Positions 43,607-53,928 of a stretch of 64,000 nucleotides of DNA are shown piece after piece. Source of the stretch: Paracyclopina nana (lineage: Eukaryota > Arthropoda > Copepoda > Cyclopoida > Cyclopettidae); the NCBI GenBank assembly GCA_019096065.1, contig JAGUCH010000001.1, positions 2,666,001-2,730,000 of the forward strand, read 5' to 3'. Every line of letters starts with the position of its first letter. Position 1 is the first letter of the stretch. The notes beneath the pieces are model-generated. The model was not told the origin of the DNA. It made no database searches and saw only the letters and a list, made by a program, of their open reading frames with translations. The translations under genes and the position numbers were made by a program.

Positions 43607-46130
43607 GAGCAAACTATTCTTCTCGGACGACCAGAATCAAACTCGTGAAAGGCCTCGAATTGTGTATCAGCATTGTTTCGCTTTTAGGCCCCCAACTTTT
43701 TTGACACACAAAGCTGCTTGGAAAGCTGCAGACTAGGAGGACCAAGACACTGTCTTCAGACAGCAGTAGCAGCAGAAAACCCTAATGTTGTGTGAGCTTT
43801 CGAGCGGTTGCTCAACTAGAAACGGGCCCAAAATTACTTGAAAACGCCATTTTCACGCTGCACCTCATTGCTTAGAAAAGCCGATTTTTTCATTGTAGCA
43901 AGGGACAACACCTTCTTGGCCGGGTCAATGAATCGGGACGACTCGAAAACCAGTTGAACAAATTTCGGTCTTCGTCAAAAACGGCCTTAAGTATTGAGCA
44001 AAAACTCACCTCTGTGGATTGACGGAAAAATAATATTTTTCAGACGACCCTTTTAAATTAGGAGATTTAACAGCAGCGGTGCGGACGAGCGGTCCAATGG
44101 CGGGAGCGGAGCTTTTGATGACGTCACATGTAAAAAGTAAACAAGTCTAGGAACCGTTATTTTCCGCGAAATCGCTCTTGGGTAAAAATGCTTGTTTTAT
44201 GACCGAGGAAAAGCTTTTTAGCCTTTGTGTAAAGCAATGTCATGTTAAGCAACGACGGATAATATGGTCCAAGGATCATCATGCTTACCGGCGCCCCACC
44301 TTCCTCGCGCTCTCGCATTGGTACGTGATATTCATGATACCAAAATACTCACGCCCTACTTGGCTCCACTGGCCCACTTGATATCATAAAACATTTTCAG
44401 CTTCTGCTAGTGGGCTAGTAGAGTGGTAGTAGGGCTTAAGAGAGCTTACGCACGAGAACGACGCAGTTTGTGAATATAAGACCAAATCGTGACCGTTTTG
44501 ACTTGTTGCAGCTGGAGAAGCGTCAATTTTTGGCGTTTTTACGAAGTTTTCCACGCAAAACGCTGGCGGTGCCCGTGGAGCGTGTGAATTGCGCACTCTC
44601 CTCATTTTACAACTTTTGAGTATAGACGTAGTAGTAAAAAGAGAGAGGGGAGGGAGAGTTCAAGTTGAACAAGGATGACGACGAGAACAACAACTACGTC
44701 GTGGTCGTGATCAGCATTGCCACTGCCAACGTTTTCGTCCAGTTCTCCTGCTGCAGTTGTTGTCATAGTCCTTGAATCGCTGGAATGGCCGTGATGTAAC
44801 ACGAGGAATGACCAGTAGCAGTGATCAGCTCATGAAAAAAAGTGTGTGTACATCAACGTGAAGACGATATGATTTTGAAGCAGCCGCCCTAGACTGAATG
44901 AAAAGGTAGGCGAAAAGATCTCTCATGATCTGGGAAACGTGTGCGGATTTTGAGTGTTTTTCCCAACGAACAAAAAGGGAAAAAAACTGGTTTTTTGATT
45001 CCAAGCAGAAGAAGTTGTTGGTCAAAGTTCTCCCTCAGTGATATGGAAAAATCGAGCGATTTTTATCTCCATTTGAACTCTGTTCCCTTTTGAATGAATT
45101 AAGCATTCATTGCAGCTGACAAACATGAGTTAAAAGTAGATCTTGAGATAACTCTCGATAGCATAGCTTTTTTGTGTGTCTGTGTAATAGCAGGCCTAAT
45201 CCTATTTGTTTGGCTATTTCGAATTTTTCCTCATTGTCCGGCTAGAACTTGTTGCTAGTGTCATGCTTGAAAAAGATGTGTATTTTCGAATTGCTTTCAT
45301 TTCGTGCTGAAGAAGATTCCTGATTAGCAGAAGTGTATAGCTTGACCAACTGCTACGACGACAACAGTTGCAGCTCTTTCGTCATGTAGCTTGTAGTTGT
45401 AGCGAATTCTTGGTTCATTGCCAAAACTGCAATAATCGTAAGCTTGACCTGAGACTCGCAGCTACTTTTACTACTACTGCCTTTTTCCTCGAAAAAAGGT
45501 GTCCAAAAATGACATTCATGAATTGAGGGAAGCATATGTGTAGTATGTGTGTTTTTGCCATGCTGCTGCTGCTGCTACTACTCCCCCTTGGCTTTGGAGA
45601 GCACCTATGAGATGGCGTCATAGCATTCATTCTTTCTATTGCTGCTGCTATTACAGCGAAAGGCCTTTCTAGAACTTCATGCATGCGGCTTTAGAGTATA
45701 AGTATGTGGCTTTTTAGCAATTTGCAAAATGACGCGCAAAGTACTATTGACATCTGAATGAATCGCCATCCGTGCTGTGATTTTTTTGATTTTTTGACTC
45801 TCTCAAAACTGCAAAGTAAAGTCTAGTTTTTATCCATTTTTTCCCCTATAATTGACACCAATTGCGCTACTCATCATTTGACAAGTGGAATTTGGACCCT
45901 GATAATGATAGTCTCTGTGGGATCAGACGAGATGTCAAAAACAATGTAGGAATTGAAATGATGCTTGAAATGGCCAGTTGTGTGTGTCGTTATTAACACG
46001 CATTAAAATGCTTAGGCAAACGACTTGGATGTTGAATTTCTGCCGATTCAGGCGAAAAAAGGCTGGCTGAAAAACAGTGCAATTTGCAGTATGTCTTGAA
46101 ACTAAGTTGCGCTTAATTTCAGATTTCAGC
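43607..46130. other. Divergent 5' region between semaphorin and IRS genes
   Basis: Contains upstream sequence of both genes. An acceptor (cgcttaatttcag) ends at 46122, eight bases before the IRS ATG, so the IRS gene likely has a non-coding first exon in this stretch. A GAGAGGGGAGGGAGAG stretch lies near 44640 and a short CTG run near 45560. There is no coding exon I can support. Confidence 0.5.
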
Positions 46131-49100
46131 ATGACCTCATTCTTTTCGGGATTACGAGGACGTCCCGGGTCCACGCCTAATGGGCATGTAAGTCATAAAC
46201 TGCAAGATCTTGAGAGCCTCCCCAAATGTAATTATCCTCGTTGTGCATTTAGGGCTCCCATGAGCACCACGTGGGCAGCGAGGGAAGCGACAGGAGGGAT
46301 ATCAACAAGAATTTGATCTCTTCTGCCTTGCTGAAAAAGCTGTCCAAAGGTTTCATGTCAGAGACCACGAAGAAAAAGTTTTTCGTCCTCTACGAGGATT
46401 CTCGGCAATCTTTGAGTAATCCGAAGCCTCAAACGGAGTCCGATGTAAGTACTCATCAATTCACTGTCACGTCAGCTAGGTAGGCTGCTAATCTTAAGCG
46501 CAATCATGTTGACACGAAGAAATCCTTTCAGGACGAAGACGACGAGGCGTTCGAGCCCGCGAGGCTCGAGTACTACGACTCCAAGCGAAGCTGGGAGGCC
46601 GGCGAGGAGCCCAGCAAAGTGGTGATCCTGCAGAACGTCCTCACCATCACTCAGAGGCAGGAAAGCAGGGACAGCCCCTACAAACACGTCATAGCTATCT
46701 ACATGACCGAGTCCAGCCTCAAAATTGTGTTCGACTCCGACCAAGAGCTGAAAACGTGGCTTGAAATGCTGCTGAGCTGCCAACTCGGCGGCCGGTCTGT
46801 TGAGGGGCGAATCCCCAAGCCCAAATACGAGCACATTTACGAAGTGGACATTCAGCACTTTGAGGCTGACTTGTCCTCCAACCAGTTTCAAATCTCCGGC
46901 AAATACCGCATGGTGGTCACGGACAAGGACGTGAAGTTCTTCCGAGTCGGAGCGTCCTCTGCGGAAGAGCCACTGTGCGTGCTCAACACGAGCATACGCT
47001 CTTGGACGCCCGGCACTTGGCTGAAGAGCTTCAGGCTCAAAATCGGCCGCAGCTCCGAGTCCGGTTCGGGGGCTCTGGTCATGCGCTTCGAGGACGACGA
47101 AAAGGCAGCCAGCTTTGAAAAAATTCTGTATTCCATGAATGCGGGCACCATAAATACCAGTAATCTGCCGAACCTCGCGAGAAGCCACCGAAACTCGAGG
47201 AACAACCGCTCAATCCCGTTCAACAGCAACAACATACGAAACCGGACGCATTCGTGGTCCAACGTGGACAAGAAGGCGTATGGAGGCTCCTTGGCCTCCT
47301 CGTTGAGCGGCACCAAGCCATCCATCATCCACCATCAGAGGCAGCAGAGTGCGGTCCTTGCTGACAGGCATCGCACGACCTCAGAGGGCAACGCCCACTT
47401 TGAAATATCGAAGCGGGCTACCCGCGGAAAAAACTCCCTTACCTCGGGGTCTCCGATGAGCCCCGGATCCTTTGTCAGCTCCGAATCGGCTGGGAGCTCA
47501 AATTCCCTGGACGACACTGAGAACACCCATAGGTATGGCATGGTGACGCCAATTGACGACCACACGGCACCAGCGACGATTTTCGAGGAATCCTCGGCTG
47601 AGTCGTGCGTGGAACAGACTCCCAACAGGAGCATGGTTTTTAGGCAGCCCGTCACTTCCGAGTCGAGGCTGGCCATGGACAACGAGGACAAGCCCTCCAC
47701 TGAATTGACCGTCAACTACACGCCGATAGACATTATCTCGTCGTCGAGCGGTTACACCCCGGGTACAAATTCTGGTCATAATATTGCCTCCTCGCCCCCT
47801 GGAACAGCTACCCATTACACGACCATTCTGGCCTCCCAGCGAGGTCTCATCTCAGCCATTGAAGAGAACGTTGAGGCCAATGATGTGGAGGAGGAGGAAG
47901 AGGCCAACAACGACTACATGGTCATGAGCCCCTCATCAACGCCTTCCGGAGGCGGCCAGCTTCCATTAAATTATAAAAAATCATCATCCACAGATCATCA
48001 AACATTCAGTAAGTAGCCCTCATAATTTTGGTCCCTTAATTGGGCAGATTTCATATAACAGTTGTGTTTTCAGGTCAGCCAAAGCATAAACCCTTGTGTG
48101 GCCTCTTGGATGAAATATCCTCCGAGAGCCAGGAAAACATCAACAACATCAATAACAACAACTCCAGCGCCAGCAACGTGACGAGCCCTAACAGTCAAAG
48201 TTCCTATAATCCCTTGTTCGATTGTGACAACTGCACCACCGAGGGTGAAAATACGGACTACGCCATCATGAGTCCTGCAACCTCGAGCTCGGGTGGAGGC
48301 TCCAGAATGGGAACTGGACCTAGGAACCGAGTCAGTCATAAGCGAACAGGATCGAACAGCTTCAAGTCCTCCGCTTCGGACTATGTCGACATGTCCAGTC
48401 CCAGGGCGCTCTCGGGGGTCGTCAACATTCCTGGTGAGCACTTTTTCCTTCAAATACATCATATTATTTATTAACGCAGCGGAATTGTAGGGCGAAACGA
48501 GAGGACCTCATCATTAGGCTACAGTCCCAGCGCAGCTTTGACCTCTCACTTGGCTTCGGCTTCCAACAAAACTCCGTCGGGGTCGTCGGAGACGGAATCA
48601 CCCTATTTAGTCATGAGCCCTGTTGACCCCGATAAAACTTCTACCTCAGATTTTCGTACCACCACCAGCAGTAGCAGTCGGGCTACGCCGCCCGTGAAGA
48701 TGCGAACCGCCTCTTTTGACAGCACGGGTGCCAGACCGAAAAACAGCAAAGGCCGTTATTATCGAGGCCAAAGCGACAGCCAAAGGAGCTCGCTTTGTTT
48801 CGATGAGCAATGGGACTTGGGCATCTCTCCCCAAGAGAGCTCCGGAGGAACTCTTATGGGGCCGCCCTCTGAATCCGAGGACCTTGACTACGTCCCTTTG
48901 GAAATGCACAAGTCGTCCTCCATTACCAAGGCCCAGCTGGACTCGCTCCAGCCCATCACAGCTTTTTCCAGGTATGTGCTGCTAATAAGTCCCTGCATGC
49001 CGTACCATCTTGCTACAATATTGATTCATTTCAGGTTGAGGTTGGATGACGGCAGCGTGACTAGTCATGACATGGACCTCGACCTCGGGCCGTCCCCGAA

Positions 49101-49452
49101 CGTTAGAGCTTATTCAGTGGGAAGTCGGCCTCCGATCACGGGCAGCAACTCTTCCGTGTCGACCACTGGTTCCGGAACCGCGGCCTCCAGGCATAAGTCC
49201 CGATTCATTGATATACCTGGAGCGGCGACCGCTTCTGGAACCTCCGGAACAGGGACTGGATCTCACTCCAGCTCGATCAGTCCTGGCGGAGTCCTTCTCG
49301 GCCATGGTCATAGCCCGTCCGTGATGGCCTCGCGATTCGGCCAATGGATTCGCGGCCACCGAGCCAGATCGGACTCGGTTCCCTCCAAGTCTGCAGTGAA
49401 CGGACGCAGGCGGCATAGGACGCAAAGTGAGGGTGAAAAAGACGAACTTTGA
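46131..49452 (+). CDS. Insulin receptor substrate (chico/IRS family)
   Basis: Six exons: 46131-46187, 46253-46444, 46532-48008, 48074-48433, 48491-48971, 49035-49452 (994 aa). The PH domain spans about residues 43-166 (KKKFFVLYED; FDSDQELKTWLEML). The IRS-type PTB domain spans about 178-285 (FQISGKYRMVVTDKDVKFF; SIRSWTPGTWL; GALVMRFEDD). The long disordered tail carries four YxxM motifs for PI3K SH2 docking: DYMVMSP, DYAIMSP, DYVDMSS and PYLVMSP. It also has DYVPLEM, and a basic C-terminus with RARSDSVP and RRHRTQSEG, which resemble 14-3-3 or Akt-type sites. IRS proteins are cytosolic adaptors that couple insulin/IGF receptors to PI3K. The acidic insert DEDDEAFE lies inside the PH domain. The protein ends in KDEL, almost surely by chance because it is cytosolic. 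Confidence 0.95.
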
Positions 49453-50210
49453 CTGATGAAGTGAATGATGATCCTGGTGCAAAACTGTTGTGCTTACCAC
49501 TAATACTTGCATGATGATGCTAAATAATTTGAGATTGTTTATGATGACCTCGTTATTGGCCTTTGAGAAAGGTCCAACGCAACTTTTAACACTACTGAAC
49601 AATGATGGGAATGATCAGACTCAAAGTCAGCTATACACTCACCATTCCGAAAATCCACTGCAAACGAAGACGACTACTAGGCCACATTTTGTTTCACAAT
49701 AATTCTCATCCTTCATCATCATTATCTGTTATTTGTTATAACGAATTCAAAGCGGTCCAATGTTCCTTTTTTTTTCATGTAAATCATGATCTGATACTAA
49801 GCCTACAAATTTTTAGCCATCAAAGCTGCCCCGATGACGACGACAACAACGCGTGTTTTTATTGCGAATTATTCCGCTACAACTGTGTTCTCTCCATTAC
49901 CATTGCGTTAAAAGCTCACCCCCTCCCCATCAACTTAGGCAGCTCAACTGAAATCTTGTTACACTACACGTCTGTACAACTATTTACTTGCGCCCGATTT
50001 TTTATTCTCTACCAGAAAATGGCCAACAATGTGTGGTAGTACTACTATAAAACTCTGCGACAAAGAAACAAAAAACTGAATACAAGGTGGAAAATAATAA
50101 ACTACGAAGGATTTCTTCAATGAAAAAAAAAGTGTATTTTGTCAAAGCATTTCTTTTGTTCGATAAAATAGTCCGTTTTATACGTACAGCATAAGTGAAA
50201 ACAAGTAATG
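49453..50210 (+). other. IRS 3' UTR and convergent intergenic DNA
   Basis: Noncoding, with a poly(A) signal at 50096-50101. It ends at the stop codon of the minus-strand gene that follows. Nothing else was supported. Confidence 0.55.
50096..50101 (+). terminator. Poly(A) signal of the IRS gene
   Basis: AATAAA about 645 bp after the IRS stop codon, followed within about 30 bp by a run of A. It is the first canonical signal downstream. Confidence 0.5.
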
Positions 50211-51601
50211 TTAGCTTATGGGTACGTAGTGCTTCTCCATGAGCTCGGCGAGAGCTTTGTCATTTTTGTTTTTAAGGCTGGATGCGGGTATTTGGTCATC
50301 TGTCTTAAAGTTGACCAGCTTTTGGGGATCAGCCTCGATCAAGTCCGTGAGACTGGGAAATATGGCTGTGAGGCCTAGGACCCTTGAAAGGTCACGAATC
50401 CAATCGCGAGCCCATAATTGACCGCCAACTATGTACGGCCGGTCATTCAGCTGGACTTGATTTCTCATGCTGAAAATCACATTGTCACGATCAAACTGAT
50501 GCACTTGGCCGAGGTCAAAGACACTGAATCGGATGTTGGACGCATCCCAGCATTGCTGCCTATGCTGGATGCATGCCTCGAGGTCCCAATTTTCATCAGC
50601 AAATTCTTGCATCACCAGAACATCTTTTCTTCCAATATGAGCACCAGCTGTGCAACCAACAAATAAGCCAGTGCTGTTGTGGCCTTCACTCTCGAAAAGG
50701 AGAGCCAAGACGTAGCCTTGACCATTGTCACAAAACTGGCCTTTGAACACTTTGTAGCGGAAGAAGGCATCACAATCGTATTCGCAAAAGCACCTACGAA
50801 ATGCCAATAGCTTCACTTTGGCTGTCTCCAGGTGCTTGCGAGGTGGCCTTGTCTGTTTGGGGCCAACAGTCATCAAATTGATTAAGACCTTTGCATGCCT
50901 GCCCGAACTGACCTCGGTCACCACTCTGAACGCGTCATTGACCATGACTGAGGTGGCAACAAAATTCGAGAGGGGATTATTTTCAGGTGAAGAGAACCTC
51001 TGGCAATTTCCAAGATTCTCGCAGGTCCCAGGCTTCAATGCGTTGGCGCCTTTCATCAGCTCGTCGAATAGAGCCTCGCTAATGGCCTCCTTCTGGCCGA
51101 ATCGGCCAAAATCTAATAAAAGGCCGAACTGAAAGTAGGGATACACACTTAATATAGAGACTCTCTAACATCTGCTTAATATGAGAGTGCTCTTACGGTT
51201 ATGGTGTTGGCCTTGTGAGAGAATATGGTCCTGTACTTGGGAATGGACCAAGCGAGTGCCAAGCAATAGGCCGAGTCTTCAATAGCCCACAGGCAAACTC
51301 CACTGGTCCCTTTGAGAGACTGCAAGATCCCATCTCCATTTCTTGCCGCAAATATCACACCTTCTTCACCGCTGTATAAATGCTTGCAGACATTTCGGTC
51401 CACTGTGCGGCCTTGTTTCACAAAGGAGCCTTTGAAAACGAGCTTGCTGCCACAATCATTGTGCAGAATGGAGGTCAGGGTCACTGAGGGGCTCATTCCT
51501 TGGAAAATGTCTTCATGGCGTGTCTCCAAAATGGACCCAATTGAAATTGGAGACGAGTTTGTATTTGGTGTGGAATCTCTCTTGCTGTTCCGGTTGCCCA
51601 T
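50211..51601 (-). CDS. Two-exon protein of unknown function, faint actinoporin-like N-terminal half
   Basis: Exons 51601-51197 and 51128-50211, joined in phase 0 (440 aa). The protein starts MGNRNSKR, which fits an N-myristoylation consensus (Gly2, Ser6), and has no signal peptide, so a cytosolic or membrane-tethered protein is expected. Residues about 35-140 show an alternating beta pattern (SVTLTSILHN; CGSKLVFKGSF; GVCLWAIEDS; YCLALAWSIPKY). This faintly resembles the actinoporin-like fold seen also in non-toxic animal and plant proteins, where a GV...LAV.WSVPYD segment is usual. The C-terminal 250 residues are rich in Cys and aromatic residues (FRRCFCEYDCDAFFRYKVF; GQLWARDWIRDL), and I recognise no domain there. 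No toxin role is claimed. The gene itself is well supported by open frame and splice sites; the family is not. Confidence 0.7.
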
Positions 51602-52241
51602 GTCACTCTAGTTTCACAACTGGCATCAAGACGCTAAATATTATGACCCCTGTACGGGTCAGCTCGCGAGCGTGCGCGCGCTAGCTGCAAGAATTGTTTA
51701 CGATATACCGCTGCTATCTGGATGTAACCTGGATTTAACGAGATTTTGATTACCCGCTGTCAGTGGGTTGGGCTATCAGAAGTTGATGGCTCTGTTTAGT
51801 GAAAGCTTTGCGAAGCATATTGCCCCAACTTATCCATCTGAAACGCGCGAGGGATTTGGGGATTAGGTGGAATGAATGATATGTTATGTCGCGCGATGCA
51901 TAAAAACGCCGGTCGAAATGTGTTACTTCTTCACTGCATAGTATGTAAAGGAATGCTGCAAAAATGGGGGTCAATTTCCCACCTATTTCTTCTGCTGCGA
52001 GGTCTCAAGAGGATAGCTAGTATGCACACCGCGAGCAAAAGAATTTTGCTGCTTTCTTTTCTTGGACCAGGGACTGAGGTAAAATTTTGTCGTATTTCTG
52101 GGCCAGGTGCAGGTGGAGAAAAATGGGCGTGCTTTCTGACTACTATATCTGAAAGCGACCGTCCTCCGCGTTTCTGGCCTCCGATGTTTGTCGTGAACTC
52201 TGAAGCACACGCGATCTAATTATTTACCAAGAGCAGCCAGG
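51602..52241. other. Divergent promoter region
   Basis: About 640 bp separate two start codons on opposite strands, so a shared bidirectional promoter is likely. It contains CpG-bearing patches (ctcgcgagcgtgcgcgcgc near 51663). No TATA box is obvious. Open frames crossing it on both strands look random. Confidence 0.5.
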
Positions 52242-53844
52242 ATGGGAAGGTGTTTCTTGTGCCAACAAACCACCGAGCTGCAGTGCGAACATGGGCACTT
52301 TTATTGCTGCAAAGATCACCTCGACGCCCATGGGACTTGCTTCCCCTTTGAAGTCATCAGCTCGGAAGAATTCGGTCGATTCTTTGTGGCGACCAGAGAC
52401 ATTCAGCCATTGGAATTGGTCGTGGTTGATGAGCCAGCTCTCGTCGGGCCTGCCACAAAGACAAGGCCAATTTGTCTCGAGTGCTTCTCAGGTCCCTTAG
52501 ATGCCGACAGCTCTGATCTATGCCAAGAATGCCAATTTCCGCTATGCAAATCCTGCTCAACTTCTCCGAAAAGAAGGTTTCATCTGCCGACAGAGTGCGA
52601 AATTCTGGCTAAATCTAATTTAGCACAAGAGGTAAATGACATATGTACTATAAGACTTGGTATGATGTAATTGTGAGCATTTATCAGGTGACGTTCGACC
52701 AGGATGATATGAAGTATGCATGCGTATTCTTACTGAGGATGTGGCTGCTGCAAGACTCCAATCCTGACATTTATAAAAGGCTCGACTATTTGATGGAAGG
52801 CAACACACAAGACCTGATGGATGAAAACAGCTTCTCCACTGAGATTACTGCAATCATGCGATCGAAAATGGGATTGACTGACCTCACAAAAACGGCCATT
52901 GTGAGACTTATGGGCATTAAGAGAACCAATGCCAGCACTCTGGCCAGTGTGGGCATCCACGGTGCCAACGCCATTTACCCAGTGTACAATTTGATGAATA
53001 GCTTTTGTACTTGCAACACTAGATGTACCATCGACCCAACCACCTTTAAAATGGTAGTCAGAGCCCAATGTGAGATCAAGAAGGGCCAGCAAATCACGAC
53101 GAGATATGTCCCTCCCTGGGAGGGCCAACCGAGGAGGATCAGCCAAATTTGGAGGCAATGGCAGTTTATTTGTTGCTGTGATAGATGCAAAGACCCTTCA
53201 GAGTTTGGCACCAACTTCAGTGCCATCAAGTAAGGCTTGTTGCAATTAAAAATGCCACAGAGTGTCATAAATAAGGGCTGACATTTTCCAGGTGCAAAAA
53301 GTGCCCCGAGGGCCATATGCTTCCCTACAAGTCAAACAAAATAGCCTCACCTTGGGTGTGCGGTGAGTGTGATGCAAAAACCAGCCATTCAGAGGTGCTC
53401 GAGCTCCTCACCAAAGTTGAGATGACAATGAAAGAGTGGAAAGCAAAGGAGGCGCTGGAGAATTGGCCGAAACTCTTGGAAACGCTGCAAGACCTCCTTC
53501 ATCCCAACCACTATTTCATGTTCGCAATCAAAAAGTCGATCGTCACGAAACCTCGCGAGAAGCACCGCCTGCCATCAGCCACATGCAGTATTGATTGGGA
53601 GCAAAAAAAGCTGACGTACTGCCAAGAAATACTAGCCGTGGTGGATAAATTGGATCCTGGCTTCACCATGCACCGAGCCTTGCTGATGAAGTCGACTGCC
53701 GAAGCACATTCTGAGCTGGCTAAGCTCTTGAAAAGCTCAGAAGTTGAATCGGATCTTCTTGCTTCAGAGCAGCACTCGCAAAAAGCGATGCGATATTTAA
53801 GAGAAATGGCGCAGTGCTTGAAATACCCCAAGAAGGCGCAATAA
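52242..53844 (+). CDS. SET and MYND domain protein, SmydA-type, copy 1
   Basis: Exons 52242-52631, 52688-53229 and 53292-53844 (494 aa). An N-terminal MYND-like zinc cluster (CFLCQQ...CEHGHFYCCKDHLDAHGTC, residues 4-33) leads into the split SET domain (FGRFFVATRDIQPLELVV), a second Cys cluster (CLECF...CQECQFPLCKSC), the SET core (NAIYPVYNLMNSF; ITTRYVPPWEG) and a post-SET cluster (FICCCDRCKDP; CKKCPEGHM). A C-terminal helical domain includes LLHPNHYFMF. The usual NHSC motif that binds methyl donor and substrate is NSFC here (residues 234-237), so methyltransferase activity is doubtful. SmydA proteins are arthropod-expanded members of the SMYD group with poorly known targets. The stop codon lies inside the poly(A) signal. 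Confidence 0.9.
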
Positions 53845-53845
53845 A
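53840..53845 (+). terminator. Poly(A) signal overlapping the SMYD copy 1 stop codon
   Basis: The last codons read GCG CAA TAA followed by AAA, so AATAAA contains the stop codon. The 3' UTR may be only about 20-30 nt. Confidence 0.6.
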
Positions 53846-53928
53846 AAGAATATACTAAGGGGAACAACAACAAGGTGGTGGTTTAATCTATTTGTAACAG
53901 GCCGATCGAGCTGGGTTTTTTCCCACCT

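Noticed and set aside
46472-47188. 238-codon minus-strand open frame
   Set aside because: Shadow of the large IRS exon; the plus frame carries the PH and PTB domains.
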